Source: Nocardia sp. NBC_00403
GTDB taxonomy: Bacteria > Actinomycetota > Actinomycetes > Mycobacteriales > Mycobacteriaceae
DNA: 64,000 nt
Direction of reading: 5' to 3'
NCBI RefSeq assembly: GCF_036046055.1
Contig: NZ_CP107939.1
Location: 7,006,001-7,070,000 of the forward strand
Under the pieces are notes generated by a model. That model was not told the origin of the DNA. It saw only the letters and a program-made list of their open reading frames with translations, and did not search any database. The translations under genes were made by a program, and so were the position numbers. Below are positions 1 through 9,350 of this stretch, piece after piece (within the stretch, counting starts at the first letter, position 1; each line of letters begins with the position of its first letter).

Positions 1-687
1 GCGCAGGCCGACATCTATGAGACCGCGTACCTCCTCGACCAGTCCGGATTCGAACATCAGCGCGGTGCGCCGCTCGATGCGCGAATCCAGTTCGGCGGTA
101 TCCCGATCGACGCCGATGATCACAGTGCCCCAGCGCGGTTCGCCGATGGCGGGCGCCGAGGCCGCGAACGGGCGGCCGGTGAGTTCGACGACCTCGAGTG
201 CGCGCACCATCCGCCTGCCGTCGGTGGGCAGGATGGTCGCCGCGGCGGCGGGATCGGCCGCCCGCAACGCCTCGTGCACCGCGACGAGGCCCTGTTCGGC
301 GAGCAGGATCTCCCAGCGCGCCCTGACCTGGGGATCGGTGGCGGGAAACTCCCAATCATCCAGCAGCGCTTGGACATACATCATCGAACCGCCGACGATG
401 ACCGGGGTGTGCCCGCGCGCGATGATCGCGGTGACGTCCGCGATCGCGGCGGCCTGGTAGGCGGCCACGGTGGCGGTCTCGGTCACGTCGAGTACGTCGA
501 GCTGGTGGTGCGGGATGCCGCGACGCTCGCCGGGGGCAAGTTTGGCGGTGCCCACGTCCATGCCGCGGTAGAGCTGCATCGCATCGATGTTGACGATTTC
601 GCCGCAGAGTCGCTCGGCGAGGTCGAGGCCGAGATCCGATTTGCCGGTAGCAGTGGGGCCGACGACGGCGATCGGGGTGATCGTCAC
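1..687 (-). CDS. miaA: tRNA dimethylallyltransferase MiaA (3' part cut by window edge)
   Basis: MiaA transfers a dimethylallyl group to A37 of tRNAs reading UNN codons; the MiaB encoded nearby then methylthiolates that base. The 229 visible residues open with the P-loop GPTATGKS at residues 10-17, followed by the [11 protein letters not shown] block typical of the family. The C-terminal part lies beyond the left edge, since the family is usually about 300 residues long. I chose the GTG at 687 because it overlaps the stop of the upstream gene in a GTGA arrangement, which suggests translational coupling. The product is cytoplasmic. Confidence 0.95.
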   Translation of the reverse strand, partial: MTITPIAVVGPTATGKSDLGLDLAERLCGEIVNIDAMQLYRGMDVGTAKLAPGERRGIPHHQLDVLDVTETATVAAYQAAAIADVTAIIARGHTPVIVGGSMMYVQALLDDWEFPATDPQVRARWEILLAEQGLVAVHEALRAADPAAAATILPTDGRRMVRALEVVELTGRPFAASAPAIGEPRWGTVIIGVDRDTAELDSRIERRTALMFESGLVEEVRGLIDVGLR

Positions 688-1469
688 GGCGCATCACCCT
701 GCTCGCGCACCGGGCGCCACACACTCACCTGGTAGCCGACGCCGAAAGGCGCGTCCCGATAGAGCGTCTCGACCTCCGGATCGCTCGGATCGGCGGCGAA
801 CAGCCCGGCCAGCACCTGGTAGGCGGCCCGCCCTGCCATCGCCAGCTCGGCGCACAATGCCGGATCCAAGGCGAGCAGTCCGGCCCGATCGCCCGCCGCC
901 AACGCGCGATCGAGATCGTCCTGGACGGCGGTGGCGCGGGTATCCAGATAGCCGGGTGCGGCCGTGGACAGTGTTGCCGCACCGTCGGCGATCACCAGCA
1001 CGCCCAGTGGTTCGGGTGCATCGTCGAGCACTGTTCGTAGCTCTGCTCCGATTTCGGCACAGCGGGCCGTCGAGGTATCTGCGGCGACGATACGGGCCGC
1101 GGCCTCCGCGGCCGGCGCGACCTGTCCCCGCAACCATCCGGCGATCAACGCCGGCAGCGGAAGCTGTGCGTCCGGCACATCGTCAGCAGACCTTGTCGAG
1201 AGGGCTGGATTCGATAGCGCGACCCGAGTGTCGACCCCGAATCCACGGAATGTGCCGAGTGTGTCGGGCGCGAGCTGCGCGTCGGCGGCGCCTGCCCCGA
1301 TCACCAGCCAGTGCTGTGCGACCGCCAAAGCGCCCGCGGCCTCCAGTGCCGCCGCACGCAGCAGGCCGGGCACACCGACGGGATCCGCCCCGGTCACATG
1401 CGCGACACCGCCACATAGCTCGGGCACGAGGATCGGCGGCGACGGGACCAGGGCCGCAATGGAGAACAC
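684..1469 (-). CDS. class III extradiol dioxygenase subunit B-like protein (Rv2728c-like)
   Basis: About 261 residues beginning [18 protein letters not shown], the usual N-terminal signature (hydrophobic strand, then PxPPxLVPEL) of the actinobacterial family next to miaA; Rv2728c holds the same place in M. tuberculosis. The fold resembles the LigB-type extradiol dioxygenase subunit, but substrate and activity are unknown. The frame stays open further upstream to 1568. I prefer the GTG at 1469 because the conserved strand starts there; there is no clear ribosome binding site, so the start is uncertain. The stop overlaps the miaA start by 4 nt, so the two are probably cotranscribed. Confidence 0.8.
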   Translation of the reverse strand: MFSIAALVPSPPILVPELCGGVAHVTGADPVGVPGLLRAAALEAAGALAVAQHWLVIGAGAADAQLAPDTLGTFRGFGVDTRVALSNPALSTRSADDVPDAQLPLPALIAGWLRGQVAPAAEAAARIVAADTSTARCAEIGAELRTVLDDAPEPLGVLVIADGAATLSTAAPGYLDTRATAVQDDLDRALAAGDRAGLLALDPALCAELAMAGRAAYQVLAGLFAADPSDPEVETLYRDAPFGVGYQVSVWRPVREQGDAP

Positions 1470-1745
1470 GACGTAACCGTAGTCGTTCGCAATACCGGTG
1501 CCACGCACCGCGGGTACCGGTCCCCGGGCGACCCCGCGGCCGGTCGGGTTCGAGTGTCTCTGCCGCAAACTTGGCCGAGATTGATAGTGTTCGAGGTGCT
1601 ACAACCCAGGTCATCACGGGTTGCATTCCCTTGGAATCATCCGCGTGAGGACGTCGATCGATAGTTTGCAGGGCTCGAACCGGGTTCAATGGGATGAGCT
1701 AGGGCGTAACCAGGCAGCCGTGACGCGCGGCAGGGACGAGGAGCA

Positions 1746-3128
1746 ATGACGGACAGCAACGGAACCGCGAAGGCCACCCCCGGCACGACACCGCGCCCCT
1801 CGGACGTCCCGAAGCCCGGCGCCCCCAAACCGGGCGCCGCGCAGGCTCATCCCAAGCCGCACGCCATCAAGCCGGCTCCCGGCGAACATCCCCATCCTGT
1901 AGTTGTCCCGACCACCAGTGATCCCAGTGTCTGGGGCCGCGTCGACGAGGACGGCACCGCCTGGGTGAAGACCGCCGACGGCGAACGCATCGTCGGCTCC
2001 TGGCAGGCCGGTGACGCCGCCGAAGGCCTTGCACATTTCGGTCGCCGATTCGACGACCTGGCCACCGAGGTGGCATTGCTGGAGGCCCGGCTGGCCGCGG
2101 GCGCGGATGCTCGCAAGACCAAGGCGGCGGCGATCACCATCGCCGAGTCGATGTCCACCGCAGCGGTGATCGGCGATATCGATAGCCTGTCTCGCCGGCT
2201 CGCCGCGATCGCCGAGCACTCCGAAGAGGCGGCGGCACACGCCAAGGAGGAGAAGGAAAAGGCCAGGCACGAGCACACCGAACGCAAGGAAGTGCTGTGC
2301 GCCGAGGCCGAGAAGATCGCTACCGAGTCCACCCAGTGGAAGGCCGCGGGCGATCGGCTGCGCGAGATCCTCGACGAGTGGAAGTCCATTCGCGGCGTGG
2401 ACCGCAAGGTCGACGACGCGTTGTGGAAGCGCTACTCCAAGGCCCGTGAGGCGTTCAACCGCCGCCGCGGCGCGCACTTCGCGGAGCTCGATCGGGAACG
2501 TTCGGCCGCGAAGACGCGTAAGGAAGAACTGTGCGTGCGCGCCGAGGAACTCTCGGGCTCTACCGACTGGGTCGGCACCGCGGGTGTGTTCCGTGACCTG
2601 CTCGCCGATTGGAAGGCCGCGGGCCGCGCGCCGCGCGAGGCCGACGAGGCGCTGTGGCGGCGATTCAAGAGCGCCCAGGATGTGTTTTTCGCCGCGCGCA
2701 ATGCCGCCGTCAACGAACGTGACGCCGAGTTCGAACACAATGCCATCGCCAAGGAAGAGCTGCTGCACGCCTACGAGCACATCGATCCGGCCAACGGCCT
2801 CGATACCGCACGGAACGCGCTGCGCGAGCTCCAGGACAAGTGGGATGCACTCGGCAAGGTGCCGCGGGAGCGGATCCAGGAATTGGAAGGCAAGCTGCGC
2901 GCCATCGAGAAGCGGGTCCGTGACGCGGTCGACGCACAGTGGCGCCGCACCGATCCGGAGGCAATGGCCAGGGCCGCACAATTCCGTGAGCGGGTAGCGC
3001 AATTCGAGGAGCAGGCGGCGAAGGCGACCGCGGCGGGCAACAAGCGTGACGCCGAGAAGGCCTCGGAACAGGCCAAGCAGTGGCGTGAATGGGCCGATGC
3101 GGCAGAGGGCGCTGTCAGCAACCTCTGA
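1746..3128 (+). CDS. DUF349 domain-containing protein (Rv2731-like)
   Basis: A 460-residue soluble, highly charged, helical protein. A Pro/Ala-rich N-terminus of about 50 residues is followed by repeated DUF349 units. Their hallmark is visible at least twice: a Trp-Lys segment, a spacer, then an Asp-x-x-Leu-Trp-x-Arg/Lys-Phe/Tyr pattern ([16 protein letters not shown] and [16 protein letters not shown]). The C-terminus is probably coiled coil. The ATG at 1746 follows GACGAGGAGCA, a good ribosome binding site. Its place between the miaA block and the Rv2732c/miaB block matches Rv2731. It is divergent from the 684-1469 gene and convergent with the next. The biochemical role of DUF349 is unsettled. 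Confidence 0.9.
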   Translation: MTDSNGTAKATPGTTPRPSDVPKPGAPKPGAAQAHPKPHAIKPAPGEHPHPVVVPTTSDPSVWGRVDEDGTAWVKTADGERIVGSWQAGDAAEGLAHFGRRFDDLATEVALLEARLAAGADARKTKAAAITIAESMSTAAVIGDIDSLSRRLAAIAEHSEEAAAHAKEEKEKARHEHTERKEVLCAEAEKIATESTQWKAAGDRLREILDEWKSIRGVDRKVDDALWKRYSKAREAFNRRRGAHFAELDRERSAAKTRKEELCVRAEELSGSTDWVGTAGVFRDLLADWKAAGRAPREADEALWRRFKSAQDVFFAARNAAVNERDAEFEHNAIAKEELLHAYEHIDPANGLDTARNALRELQDKWDALGKVPRERIQELEGKLRAIEKRVRDAVDAQWRRTDPEAMARAAQFRERVAQFEEQAAKATAAGNKRDAEKASEQAKQWREWADAAEGAVSNL

Positions 3129-3188
3129 CACCGGGGAGGCGGCCGGTCGGACCGATTTCAGGAACGGTCATCCGGCAGGTCGGGTGGG

Positions 3189-4028
3189 TTACTCGCCCAT
3201 CAAGCGGCGGCGGTCGCGCTCTTCCGCCGCGGCCGCGGCGATGCGGCGCTGTTCTTCCGCGGCCAATTGCAGTGCGGTGCGGCTCCATACAACGCGCACC
3301 CAGTGGAAGGTCAGCACGATGGCGGCGAGTGCGCCGAGGATCAGGCCGATGCCGGGGCCTGCGCCGTAGTAGTTGGCGCCACCGGGGCCACCGACGCCTG
3401 GGGTTTGGCGGTGCCAGATGGCGAAAACACCGAAGGCACCTGCGATGGCGGATCCGGCGACCGCGATCCAGGCCAGTGCCCAGCGGCGGGTCATCAGGGC
3501 GAGCAATGAGAAACCGATGCTGAAGATGACGACGAACCAGACGAAGATCCGGGACGGCAGGCCGATGTGCTCGAAGCTCGCGGCACTGGTGTCGAGCAAG
3601 ACGTCGAAGCCGCGTGCGGTGCCCGCGTGCGGCAGCACCAGCGACACCAGCAGCACGAACACCGCGCCTGCGACCACCATGGCGCGGACGCCGGGATCGA
3701 TCTCACCGGCGACACGGCGCTCGACGGCGTCGAGGTCGTCACGGAACTGCTCGAAGTCTTTGCTGCTCTCGACCGAATTCACTGAGCCCTCGTTTCGTTC
3801 GGCGTCATCATGGTCGGCACTGCCGGGGTCAACTGTGCCATCGGTGCGTCCGACACCGGAAGTCGACCCACTACGCGAGGTAGTATTTGCCGCCGAATCC
3901 GAGGCGCCAGGGTTCGATTCGCCTTCGGCCGGAAGCGGATTCGCACCGTCCGCGCTGCGGCCGGACGCGAGCTCCGCTCCCCCGGGTCCCCGCGTCGCGT
4001 CGCTGTCCTTATCCGGCGCGCCGCTCAT
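3189..4028 (-). CDS. Rv2732c-family membrane protein
   Basis: 279 residues from the ATG at 4028. The first about 120 residues are Ser/Gly/Asp-rich and look disordered. After a charged linker (SSKDFEQFRDDLDAVERRVAGEIDPG) come four probable membrane segments, the first beginning MVVAGAVFVLLVSLVLP and the last GIGLILGALAAIVLTFHW. The C-terminus is basic and charged. The position between DUF349 and miaB fits Rv2732c of mycobacteria. The frame is open upstream to 4331, but that extension overlaps miaB and lacks a good start. No catalytic motif is visible and the function is unknown. Confidence 0.8.
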   Translation of the reverse strand: MSGAPDKDSDATRGPGGAELASGRSADGANPLPAEGESNPGASDSAANTTSRSGSTSGVGRTDGTVDPGSADHDDAERNEGSVNSVESSKDFEQFRDDLDAVERRVAGEIDPGVRAMVVAGAVFVLLVSLVLPHAGTARGFDVLLDTSAASFEHIGLPSRIFVWFVVIFSIGFSLLALMTRRWALAWIAVAGSAIAGAFGVFAIWHRQTPGVGGPGGANYYGAGPGIGLILGALAAIVLTFHWVRVVWSRTALQLAAEEQRRIAAAAAEERDRRRLMGE

Positions 4029-4161
4029 GCCGCTACCTCGTCGATGCTCAGTTTCGGCACACCTCGTCCACCCTCCGAACACGATTTCCGCCCGCCTACC
4101 ACCACGCCGAACCGCGGCGCACTCGCGATGGGCGCTGGAGCGACTGCCTTGCTGTGCACGC

Positions 4162-5697
4162 TCATGCGCCACAGCCGGTCGAGCAGCCCGCGGCGGCCGG
4201 TTCCGAGGCCGGGGCGCCGATGCGAGGCAGGCCGAGACCGACTCCGATCGGTTCGGTCTTGGGCGTGACGCCGCGCTCGTGCGCGTCGCCCGCGCGGGTG
4301 CGGCGATGGGTGCGCACGGGTCCGTCGGCAATCAGGTAGTGGGGAGCCGCGCCGGTGATGTCGACGGTGACGATGTCGCCGGGCCGAACCGTGCCTGCGC
4401 TGCCCGATTCCGTGACGGGCGGGCGGAAGTGCACCAGCCTGCCGTCGCGGGCTCGGCCGCTCATGCGTGCGGTGGCCGCGTTCTTCTTGCCCGCGCCCTC
4501 GGCGACCAGCAGCTCCACTTCGGTGCCGATCAGCTCGCGGTTCGCGTCCAGGCAGACTTCCTCCTGCAGCGCGATGAGCCGTTCGTAGCGCTCCTGGACC
4601 ACCTCTTTGGGCAGTTGATCGGGCATATCGGCGGCGGGCGTACCGGGACGCTTGGAGTACTGGAAGGTGTAGGCGCTGGTGAAGCGGGCCTGGCGCACCA
4701 CGTCCAGGGTCTCCTGGAAATCTTCCTCGGTTTCGCCCGGGAAGCCGACGATGATGTCGGTGGTGATCGCCGCGTGCGGCATTGCCGCACGGACCTTTTC
4801 GATGATGCCCAGGTAGCGCGCCTTGCGGTAGGAGCGGCGCATCGCCTTGAGCACCCGGTCCGAGCCGGATTGCAGCGGCATGTGCAGCTGTGGGCAAATA
4901 TTGGGCGTCTCCGCCATCGCCTCGATCACGTCGTCGGTGAACTCGGCCGGGTGCGGGGAGGTGAAACGCACGCGCTCGAGTCCTTCGATCCGTCCGGCCG
5001 CGCGCAGCAGCTTGGCGAATGCGCCGCGATCACGTTGTTCCTCGGGATCGGCGAAGGAAGCTCCGTAGGCGTTCACGTTCTGCCCGAGCAGCGTCACCTC
5101 GAGCACGCCCTGGTCGACCAGTGCCTGCACCTCGGCCAGTACGTCACCTGGGCGACGGTCGACCTCTTTGCCGCGCAGCGACGGCACGATACAGAAGGTG
5201 CAGGTGTTGTTGCAGCCCACCGAGATCGACACCCAGCCCGCATACGCGGACTCCCGTTTGGCGGGCAGCGTCGAGGGGAACGCCTCGAGCGATTCCAGGA
5301 TTTCCACCTGCGCCTCGTGGTTGTGCCTGGCCCGCTCCAGCAGCACCGGCAGCGAGCCGATGTTGTGGGTGCCGAACACGACGTCGACCCAGGGCGCCTT
5401 GCGCACCACGGTGTCGCGATCCTTCTGCGCGAGGCAGCCGCCTACCGCGATCTGCATACCGGGCCGTTCGGCTTTGATCGGAGCGAGGTGGCCGAGGGTG
5501 CCGTAGAGCTTGTTGTCGGCGTTCTCGCGAACCGCACAGGTATTGAAAACCACCAGGTCGGCCGTCGCCCCCGGCGCGGCCTGCACGTATCCCGCGTCCT
5601 CCAGCAGGCCGGACAAACGCTCGGAATCGTGCACGTTCATCTGGCAGCCGAAGGTGCGCACCTCGTAACTGCGAACTGCTCCCTCTACCTGGCCCAT
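4162..5697 (-). CDS. miaB: tRNA-2-methylthio-N6-dimethylallyladenosine synthase MiaB
   Basis: A radical-SAM methylthiotransferase that adds the methylthio group to i6A37, acting after MiaA. The N-terminal UPF0004 domain supplies cluster cysteines in [21 protein letters not shown] and GGCLAQKD. The radical SAM cluster motif is CNNTCTFC, and a TRAM domain precedes the C-terminus. The roughly 55-residue C-terminal tail after TRAM is low-complexity and ends in Cys-x3-Cys. I chose the ATG at 5697 because GGAGAGG lies 8 nt upstream; an in-frame GTG at 5706 overlaps that ribosome binding site. The promoter region carries the 69-bp tandem repeat. Confidence 0.95.
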   Translation of the reverse strand: MGQVEGAVRSYEVRTFGCQMNVHDSERLSGLLEDAGYVQAAPGATADLVVFNTCAVRENADNKLYGTLGHLAPIKAERPGMQIAVGGCLAQKDRDTVVRKAPWVDVVFGTHNIGSLPVLLERARHNHEAQVEILESLEAFPSTLPAKRESAYAGWVSISVGCNNTCTFCIVPSLRGKEVDRRPGDVLAEVQALVDQGVLEVTLLGQNVNAYGASFADPEEQRDRGAFAKLLRAAGRIEGLERVRFTSPHPAEFTDDVIEAMAETPNICPQLHMPLQSGSDRVLKAMRRSYRKARYLGIIEKVRAAMPHAAITTDIIVGFPGETEEDFQETLDVVRQARFTSAYTFQYSKRPGTPAADMPDQLPKEVVQERYERLIALQEEVCLDANRELIGTEVELLVAEGAGKKNAATARMSGRARDGRLVHFRPPVTESGSAGTVRPGDIVTVDITGAAPHYLIADGPVRTHRRTRAGDAHERGVTPKTEPIGVGLGLPRIGAPASEPAAAGCSTGCGA

Positions 5698-5755
5698 CGA
5701 ATTCACCTCTCCAGGGTAAGGCCGCCGGCATCCGCGCCGTTCAGCGCCTCGGTAT

Positions 5756-5962
5756 GCGGTGGCCTCGCCTTCGCTCGGGCCAAGCGCGACTAACGGCGGA
5801 CTCCGTCCAACTACGCCGGATCAAGCGGTGGCCTCGCCTTCGCTCGAGCCAAGCGCGACTAACGGCGGACTCCGTCCAACTACGCCGGATCAAGCGGTGG
5901 CCTCGCCTTCGCTCGAGCCAAGCGCGACTAACGGCGGACTCCGTCCAACTACGCCCGATCAA
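5756..5962. repeat. 69-bp tandem repeat, three near-identical copies plus a decayed fourth
   Basis: Three head-to-tail units start at 5756, 5825 and 5894, each opening GCGGTGGCCTCGCCTTCGCT and ending in TACGCC(C/G)GATCAA. They differ at only a few bases. A diverged partial fourth copy (TCTCGCCTTCGCC) follows from 5963. The array lies in the about 330-bp gap between the stop of the GlxA-type regulator and the miaB start, that is, upstream of miaB. Because 69 is a multiple of three, both strands stay open through the array and produce 23-residue repeat peptides. These are probably artefacts, since no start or ribosome binding site supports them. Confidence 0.9.
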
Positions 5963-6025
5963 GCGGTGCGCGGCAGTCTCGCCTTCGCCCGCGCCGAGCG
6001 GGGGTTCTCGGTGTGCCCGTTCGGG

Positions 6026-7012
6026 CTACGCGTGATGGGTGTCGGTCTCGGCGGTGCCGTTGGCTGTGGTGCGGAAGCGCGCGCGGTATGCCGAGGGGGT
6101 GATGCCGAGGCGACGACCGAATGCGCGCCGCAGCGATTCGTCGCTGCCGAAGCCGGTGCGCAGAGCCGTATCGGTAACGGTTGCCCCCTCGGCGAGCAGG
6201 GCTTGTGCCGCCTCGACGCGTACGGACTCGACGTATGCGGCGGGGGTTGTGCCGAGTTGGTCATGGAACAGGCGGGTCAGGTGGCGGATGCTCAGGCCCG
6301 CGCGAGCGGCAAGGGCTGGTGCGGAATGGTCGGCCGCGGCGTCGACGGCGATGGCGTCGACGACCGCGCGCAGCGGATCGTGGCGGACCGCCGGAGTGCG
6401 CAGCACGGCAGAGAATTGCGACTGTCCGCCGGGGCGCTGCATGAAGACCACCAGGTCACGAGCGACCTCGCGGGCCAGGGCGGCGCCGGTGTCCTCCTCC
6501 ACCATCGCCAGGGCGAGGTCGATGCCCGCGGTCACGCCTGCGGAGGTGAGCACATGTCCGTCACGGACGTGGATGGCATCCGGCTCGACGCGGACGGCGC
6601 GATAGCGATGCGCCAGCGTGGCGGCGTGTCGCCAATGGGTGGTCGCGCGGCGGCCGTCCAGCATGCCCGCTTCGGCCAGGGCGAACGCGCCGGTGCACAC
6701 CGAGGCCACCCGGCGCACTCGTGGAGCGAGCGCGGCGAGATCGGTCAGCAGAGTCACGGGGATTCGGTTGCGTGGAAGATCCGCGGAACCGGGGACCACC
6801 ACGGTGTCGATCGGGGCGTGCTCGACCCGGCCGTCGACAGCGAGTCGACCCGTCGCGGTGGTCACGTCCGCGCCATCGGCAGAGCACACCGACCATCGAT
6901 ACCGCGCCCCCAGGTCGCGGGCGGTCGCGAACACTTCCAGTGGTCCGGTGACGTCGAGTTGCCGCACGCCGTTGTAGGCCAGGAACACGATGTGACGAAC
7001 CTTGCGCGACAT
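6026..7012 (-). CDS. GlxA-family transcriptional regulator (DJ-1/PfpI domain plus AraC HTH)
   Basis: 328 residues. The N-terminal half is a DJ-1/PfpI fold beginning RHIVFLAYNGVRQLDVTGPLEVF. It carries the nucleophile-elbow cysteine in ASVCTGAFALAEAG, followed by the downstream TTHWRH. The C-terminal about 100 residues form an AraC-type double helix-turn-helix, with RHLTRLFHDQLGTTPAAYV and the closing FGSDESLRRAFGRRLGITPSAYR. Such proteins control neighbouring catabolic or detoxification genes in response to small molecules. Its 5' region was partly duplicated next to the HD hydrolase gene at 7759, which hints at a former divergent partnership. It is probably autoregulated through the palindrome at 7051. 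Confidence 0.92.
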   Translation of the reverse strand: MSRKVRHIVFLAYNGVRQLDVTGPLEVFATARDLGARYRWSVCSADGADVTTATGRLAVDGRVEHAPIDTVVVPGSADLPRNRIPVTLLTDLAALAPRVRRVASVCTGAFALAEAGMLDGRRATTHWRHAATLAHRYRAVRVEPDAIHVRDGHVLTSAGVTAGIDLALAMVEEDTGAALAREVARDLVVFMQRPGGQSQFSAVLRTPAVRHDPLRAVVDAIAVDAAADHSAPALAARAGLSIRHLTRLFHDQLGTTPAAYVESVRVEAAQALLAEGATVTDTALRTGFGSDESLRRAFGRRLGITPSAYRARFRTTANGTAETDTHHA

Positions 7013-7050
7013 GCCGCAAGCCTATTCGTGTGGCCATAGCCGAATTCGAG

Positions 7051-7062
7051 GGATATCTATCC
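7051..7062. promoter_or_regulatory. palindromic candidate operator upstream of the GlxA-type regulator
   Basis: GGATATCTATCC consists of the arms GGATA and TATCC around two bases, 39 bp upstream of the regulator start. The second copy of this region (7677-7688, GGATACCTGTCC) keeps the GGA/TCC ends. Preservation of the surrounding CCGAATTCGAGG...CCATACGGACATG block in both copies suggests a binding or promoter element. Assignment as the GlxA operator is inference. Confidence 0.4.
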
Positions 7063-7235
7063 ATACGGACATGACTCGGGTCTTCAGCCGCAACCGCAGA
7101 TTATTTCGACAACGCCGACCAGGGCCCCGAATACCCGCTTCCGCCACAGATGCCGATGGACACTGTGGACACGCCCCAGCGGCGGGCGAACATCTGGAAC
7201 AAACCGTAACCGAGCAATAGGCCCGTTCCGAAGTC

Positions 7236-7454
7236 GTGTCAGGGGTCACCGTGGACCTGAACGATCTTCTGTATCCAAGCGCTCTCCTCGAAACCGGAGA
7301 ATGCGCAGCGAATCAGCTACCCGGCCATATCGACAAACAAGGGCGTGTGGTGCTCATCCGACGCCTCGTCCGCGAGGGGCTGCTCACCGAATGCCGCTCG
7401 GCCGATCCCGCGCGAGACACGGTTACGCCGATACTCGAGGACTTGGACCGCTGA
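7236..7454 (+). CDS. hypothetical small protein (72 aa), doubtful
   Basis: A GTG-initiated frame in the 750-bp gap between the GlxA-type gene and the HD gene. The product has no recognisable domain; it is hydrophilic with mixed charge (LIRRLVREGLLTE). Codon third positions are only moderately GC-biased and no convincing ribosome binding site precedes the start. It lies between the two copies of the duplicated glxA 5' region, so it may be a passenger or remnant of that rearrangement. I keep it only as a possibility. Confidence 0.25.
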   Translation: MSGVTVDLNDLLYPSALLETGECAANQLPGHIDKQGRVVLIRRLVREGLLTECRSADPARDTVTPILEDLDR

Positions 7455-7567
7455 CCACGAGCAGTCCCACCATCGCAGGACATCGCGCTTCTCGATGCGG
7501 CTGACGTGGACAGGTCCACCGCGATCCGGGTCAGAACGGCGGTAGAGCGAGCGATGACACCCCGAGC

Positions 7568-7723
7568 GGTCCGGTGATGTCGAGCTGTCGCACGCCGTCG
7601 TAGGCAGGAAACAACGATGTGGCGAACCTCGCGAGATATACCGCGAGCCTATCGCGGAAAAATGGCCGAATCCGAGGGATACCTGTCCATACAGACATGG
7701 CTGCGACCTTCGGCCGCAACAAG
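7568..7723 (-). pseudogene. decayed duplicate of the glxA-type promoter and 5' coding end
   Basis: About 156 bp align with 6942-7097, which spans the start and upstream region of the intact GlxA-type gene. The peptide trace YDGVRQLDITGPLGV matches YNGVRQLDVTGPLEV, but small indels break the frame (ACATCGTTGTTTCCTG against ACATCGTGTTCCTGG). Similarity stops after about 90 bp of coding sequence, so only the first 30 codons survive. The intact HD hydrolase gene begins just beyond it in divergent orientation, suggesting a second regulator once stood here and was largely deleted. Confidence 0.75.
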
Positions 7724-7758
7724 ACTCGATGACGAGAACACCGACACCAGGAGTCTTC

Positions 7759-8394
7759 ATGAGCCACATCGCCGACATCGTCATCCCCGACAGCCGCCTG
7801 GCCGCCGCCGCAACCGAACTGGTTCGCGACGCCACCGACGATCTGCTGTTCGACCATTCCCGCCGCGTCTACCTGTTCGGTGCCTGGCAGGGCGCCCGTC
7901 GCGGCCTCGAGTTCGATCCGGAGCTGCTCTACATCGGAGCGATGTTCCACGACCTCGGCCTGACCGACGAATACCGCACCTCCGACCGCAGATTCGAGAT
8001 CGACGGCGCCGAGCAGGCCGCCGCGTTCCTGCGCGCACACGGCATTCCGGAGGAGTCGGTGCGGCTGGTGTGGGATGCCATCGCGCTGCACACCACACCG
8101 GAGATCCCGCACTGGATGCGACCGGAGATCGCGTTGGTCACCGCGGGTGTCGAACTCGATGTCCTCGGGATCGGCTACCGCGATCTGCCCGCCGACATTC
8201 GTGACGCCATAGTCGCCGCGCACCCGCGCCCGGACTTCAAGAAGCGAATTCTCGCCGCGTTCACGCACGGCATCGAGGATCGGCCGCAGACCACCTTCGG
8301 CAATGTCAAAGCCGACGTGCTCGCCCGATTCGTGCCCGGCTTCGAGCGAACCGATTTCGTCGAGGTGATCGAGGGCTCCAGCTGGCCCGAGTAG
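7759..8394 (+). CDS. HD domain-containing hydrolase
   Basis: 211 residues with the metal-binding HD pattern: FDHSRRVYLFG (first His), MFHDLGLTDEY (His-Asp), ALHTTPEIPHW (His) and a later Asp in GVELDVLG. The overall look resembles the cyanamide hydratase-like branch of HD phosphohydrolases. Members act on phosphate esters or small nitriles, and the substrate here is unknown. The ATG at 7759 has AGGAG 5 nt upstream. It stands next to the remnant of a GlxA-type regulator that was divergent from it, suggesting it was once controlled by such a regulator. Confidence 0.85.
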   Translation: MSHIADIVIPDSRLAAAATELVRDATDDLLFDHSRRVYLFGAWQGARRGLEFDPELLYIGAMFHDLGLTDEYRTSDRRFEIDGAEQAAAFLRAHGIPEESVRLVWDAIALHTTPEIPHWMRPEIALVTAGVELDVLGIGYRDLPADIRDAIVAAHPRPDFKKRILAAFTHGIEDRPQTTFGNVKADVLARFVPGFERTDFVEVIEGSSWPE

Positions 8395-8495
8395 GGCCGA
8401 CCGGAAGGTTACAGGCACGTGTCGATTCGGCGCGGCGGGGCGGTGTGTCGCGGAAACTCGGGCAAATTCGTATTTTCCGCTTAAGGTCTTGATGC

Positions 8496-9302
8496 ATGAC
8501 CGACGCCGCTGCCGCGCCCGACACGACCGGGGCCGCCACGACCGGGGATGAGAGCGCCACCACCAGTGCGCCGATGATCTCGATGCGCAATGTGGATAAA
8601 CACTTCGGTGAGCTCCATGTGCTGCGGGATGTCAACCTCGAAGTTCCCAAGGGACAGGTCGTCATTGTTCTCGGCCCCTCGGGGTCCGGGAAATCGACGC
8701 TCTGCCGCACCATCAACCGGCTGGAGCCGATCGACTCCGGCGATATCGCCATCGACGGTGTGCCGCTGCCTGCCGAGGGCCGCGCGCTCGCCGCATTGCG
8801 CGCCGATGTCGGGATGGTGTTCCAATCCTTCAACCTGTTCGCGCACAAGACCATCGTCGAGAACGTGATGCTCGCGCCGCTCAAGGTGCGCAAGATCGCC
8901 AAGAACGACGCCCGCGCCCGGGCGATGGAACTGCTCGAACGTGTGGGCATCGCCAACCAGGCCGACAAATATCCGGCGCAGCTGTCGGGTGGCCAGCAGC
9001 AGCGTGTAGCCATCGCGCGCGCCCTGGCGATGAGCCCTAAGGTGATGCTGTTCGACGAGCCGACCTCCGCACTGGACCCGGAAATGGTCCAGGAGGTGCT
9101 CGATGTGATGGTGTCGCTGGCCAAAGAAGGGATGACCATGCTGGTGGTCACCCACGAAATGGGTTTTGCTCGTCGCGCCGGGAACAGGGTGCTGTTCATG
9201 GCCGACGGACAGGTGGTCGAGGATGCCGAGCCGGAGGCATTCTTCACCGCGCCGAAATCTGAGCGTGCGAAGGATTTCCTCGGGAAAATATTGAGCCACT
9301 GA
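8496..9302 (+). CDS. gluA: glutamate/glutamine ABC transporter ATP-binding protein (GluA type)
   Basis: 268 residues. After a 26-residue low-complexity N-terminus comes a complete ABC ATPase: Walker [10 protein letters not shown] at 60-68, Q-loop VFQSFN, signature LSGGQQQR, Walker [15 protein letters not shown] and switch histidine VVTHEMGF. The sequence is typical of the polar amino-acid uptake group (GlnQ/GluA). It is first of four genes in the order ATPase, binding protein, permease, permease, as in the corynebacterial gluABCD operon. It energises import at the cytoplasmic face. The long N-terminus could mean the native start is the internal ATG at MISMRNV. Confidence 0.93.
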   Translation: MTDAAAAPDTTGAATTGDESATTSAPMISMRNVDKHFGELHVLRDVNLEVPKGQVVIVLGPSGSGKSTLCRTINRLEPIDSGDIAIDGVPLPAEGRALAALRADVGMVFQSFNLFAHKTIVENVMLAPLKVRKIAKNDARARAMELLERVGIANQADKYPAQLSGGQQQRVAIARALAMSPKVMLFDEPTSALDPEMVQEVLDVMVSLAKEGMTMLVVTHEMGFARRAGNRVLFMADGQVVEDAEPEAFFTAPKSERAKDFLGKILSH

Positions 9303-9350
9303 CCATCTGACAATCACGGCCATCGAAAACCATATGAGGGAAGGAACTCG

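Noticed and set aside
3373..5793. 806-codon plus-strand frame antisense to miaB and the Rv2732c-like gene
   Set aside because: Third-position GC of the minus-strand genes keeps this antisense frame open; it has no ribosome binding site or domain, while miaB on the other strand is unambiguous.
5741..5962. Proteins with 23-residue repeats read from both strands of the 69-bp array
   Set aside because: They arise because 69 is divisible by three; there are no start signals and the frames do not extend beyond the array.
5756..5962. CRISPR array
   Set aside because: The units are contiguous with no unique spacers and no cas genes are nearby.
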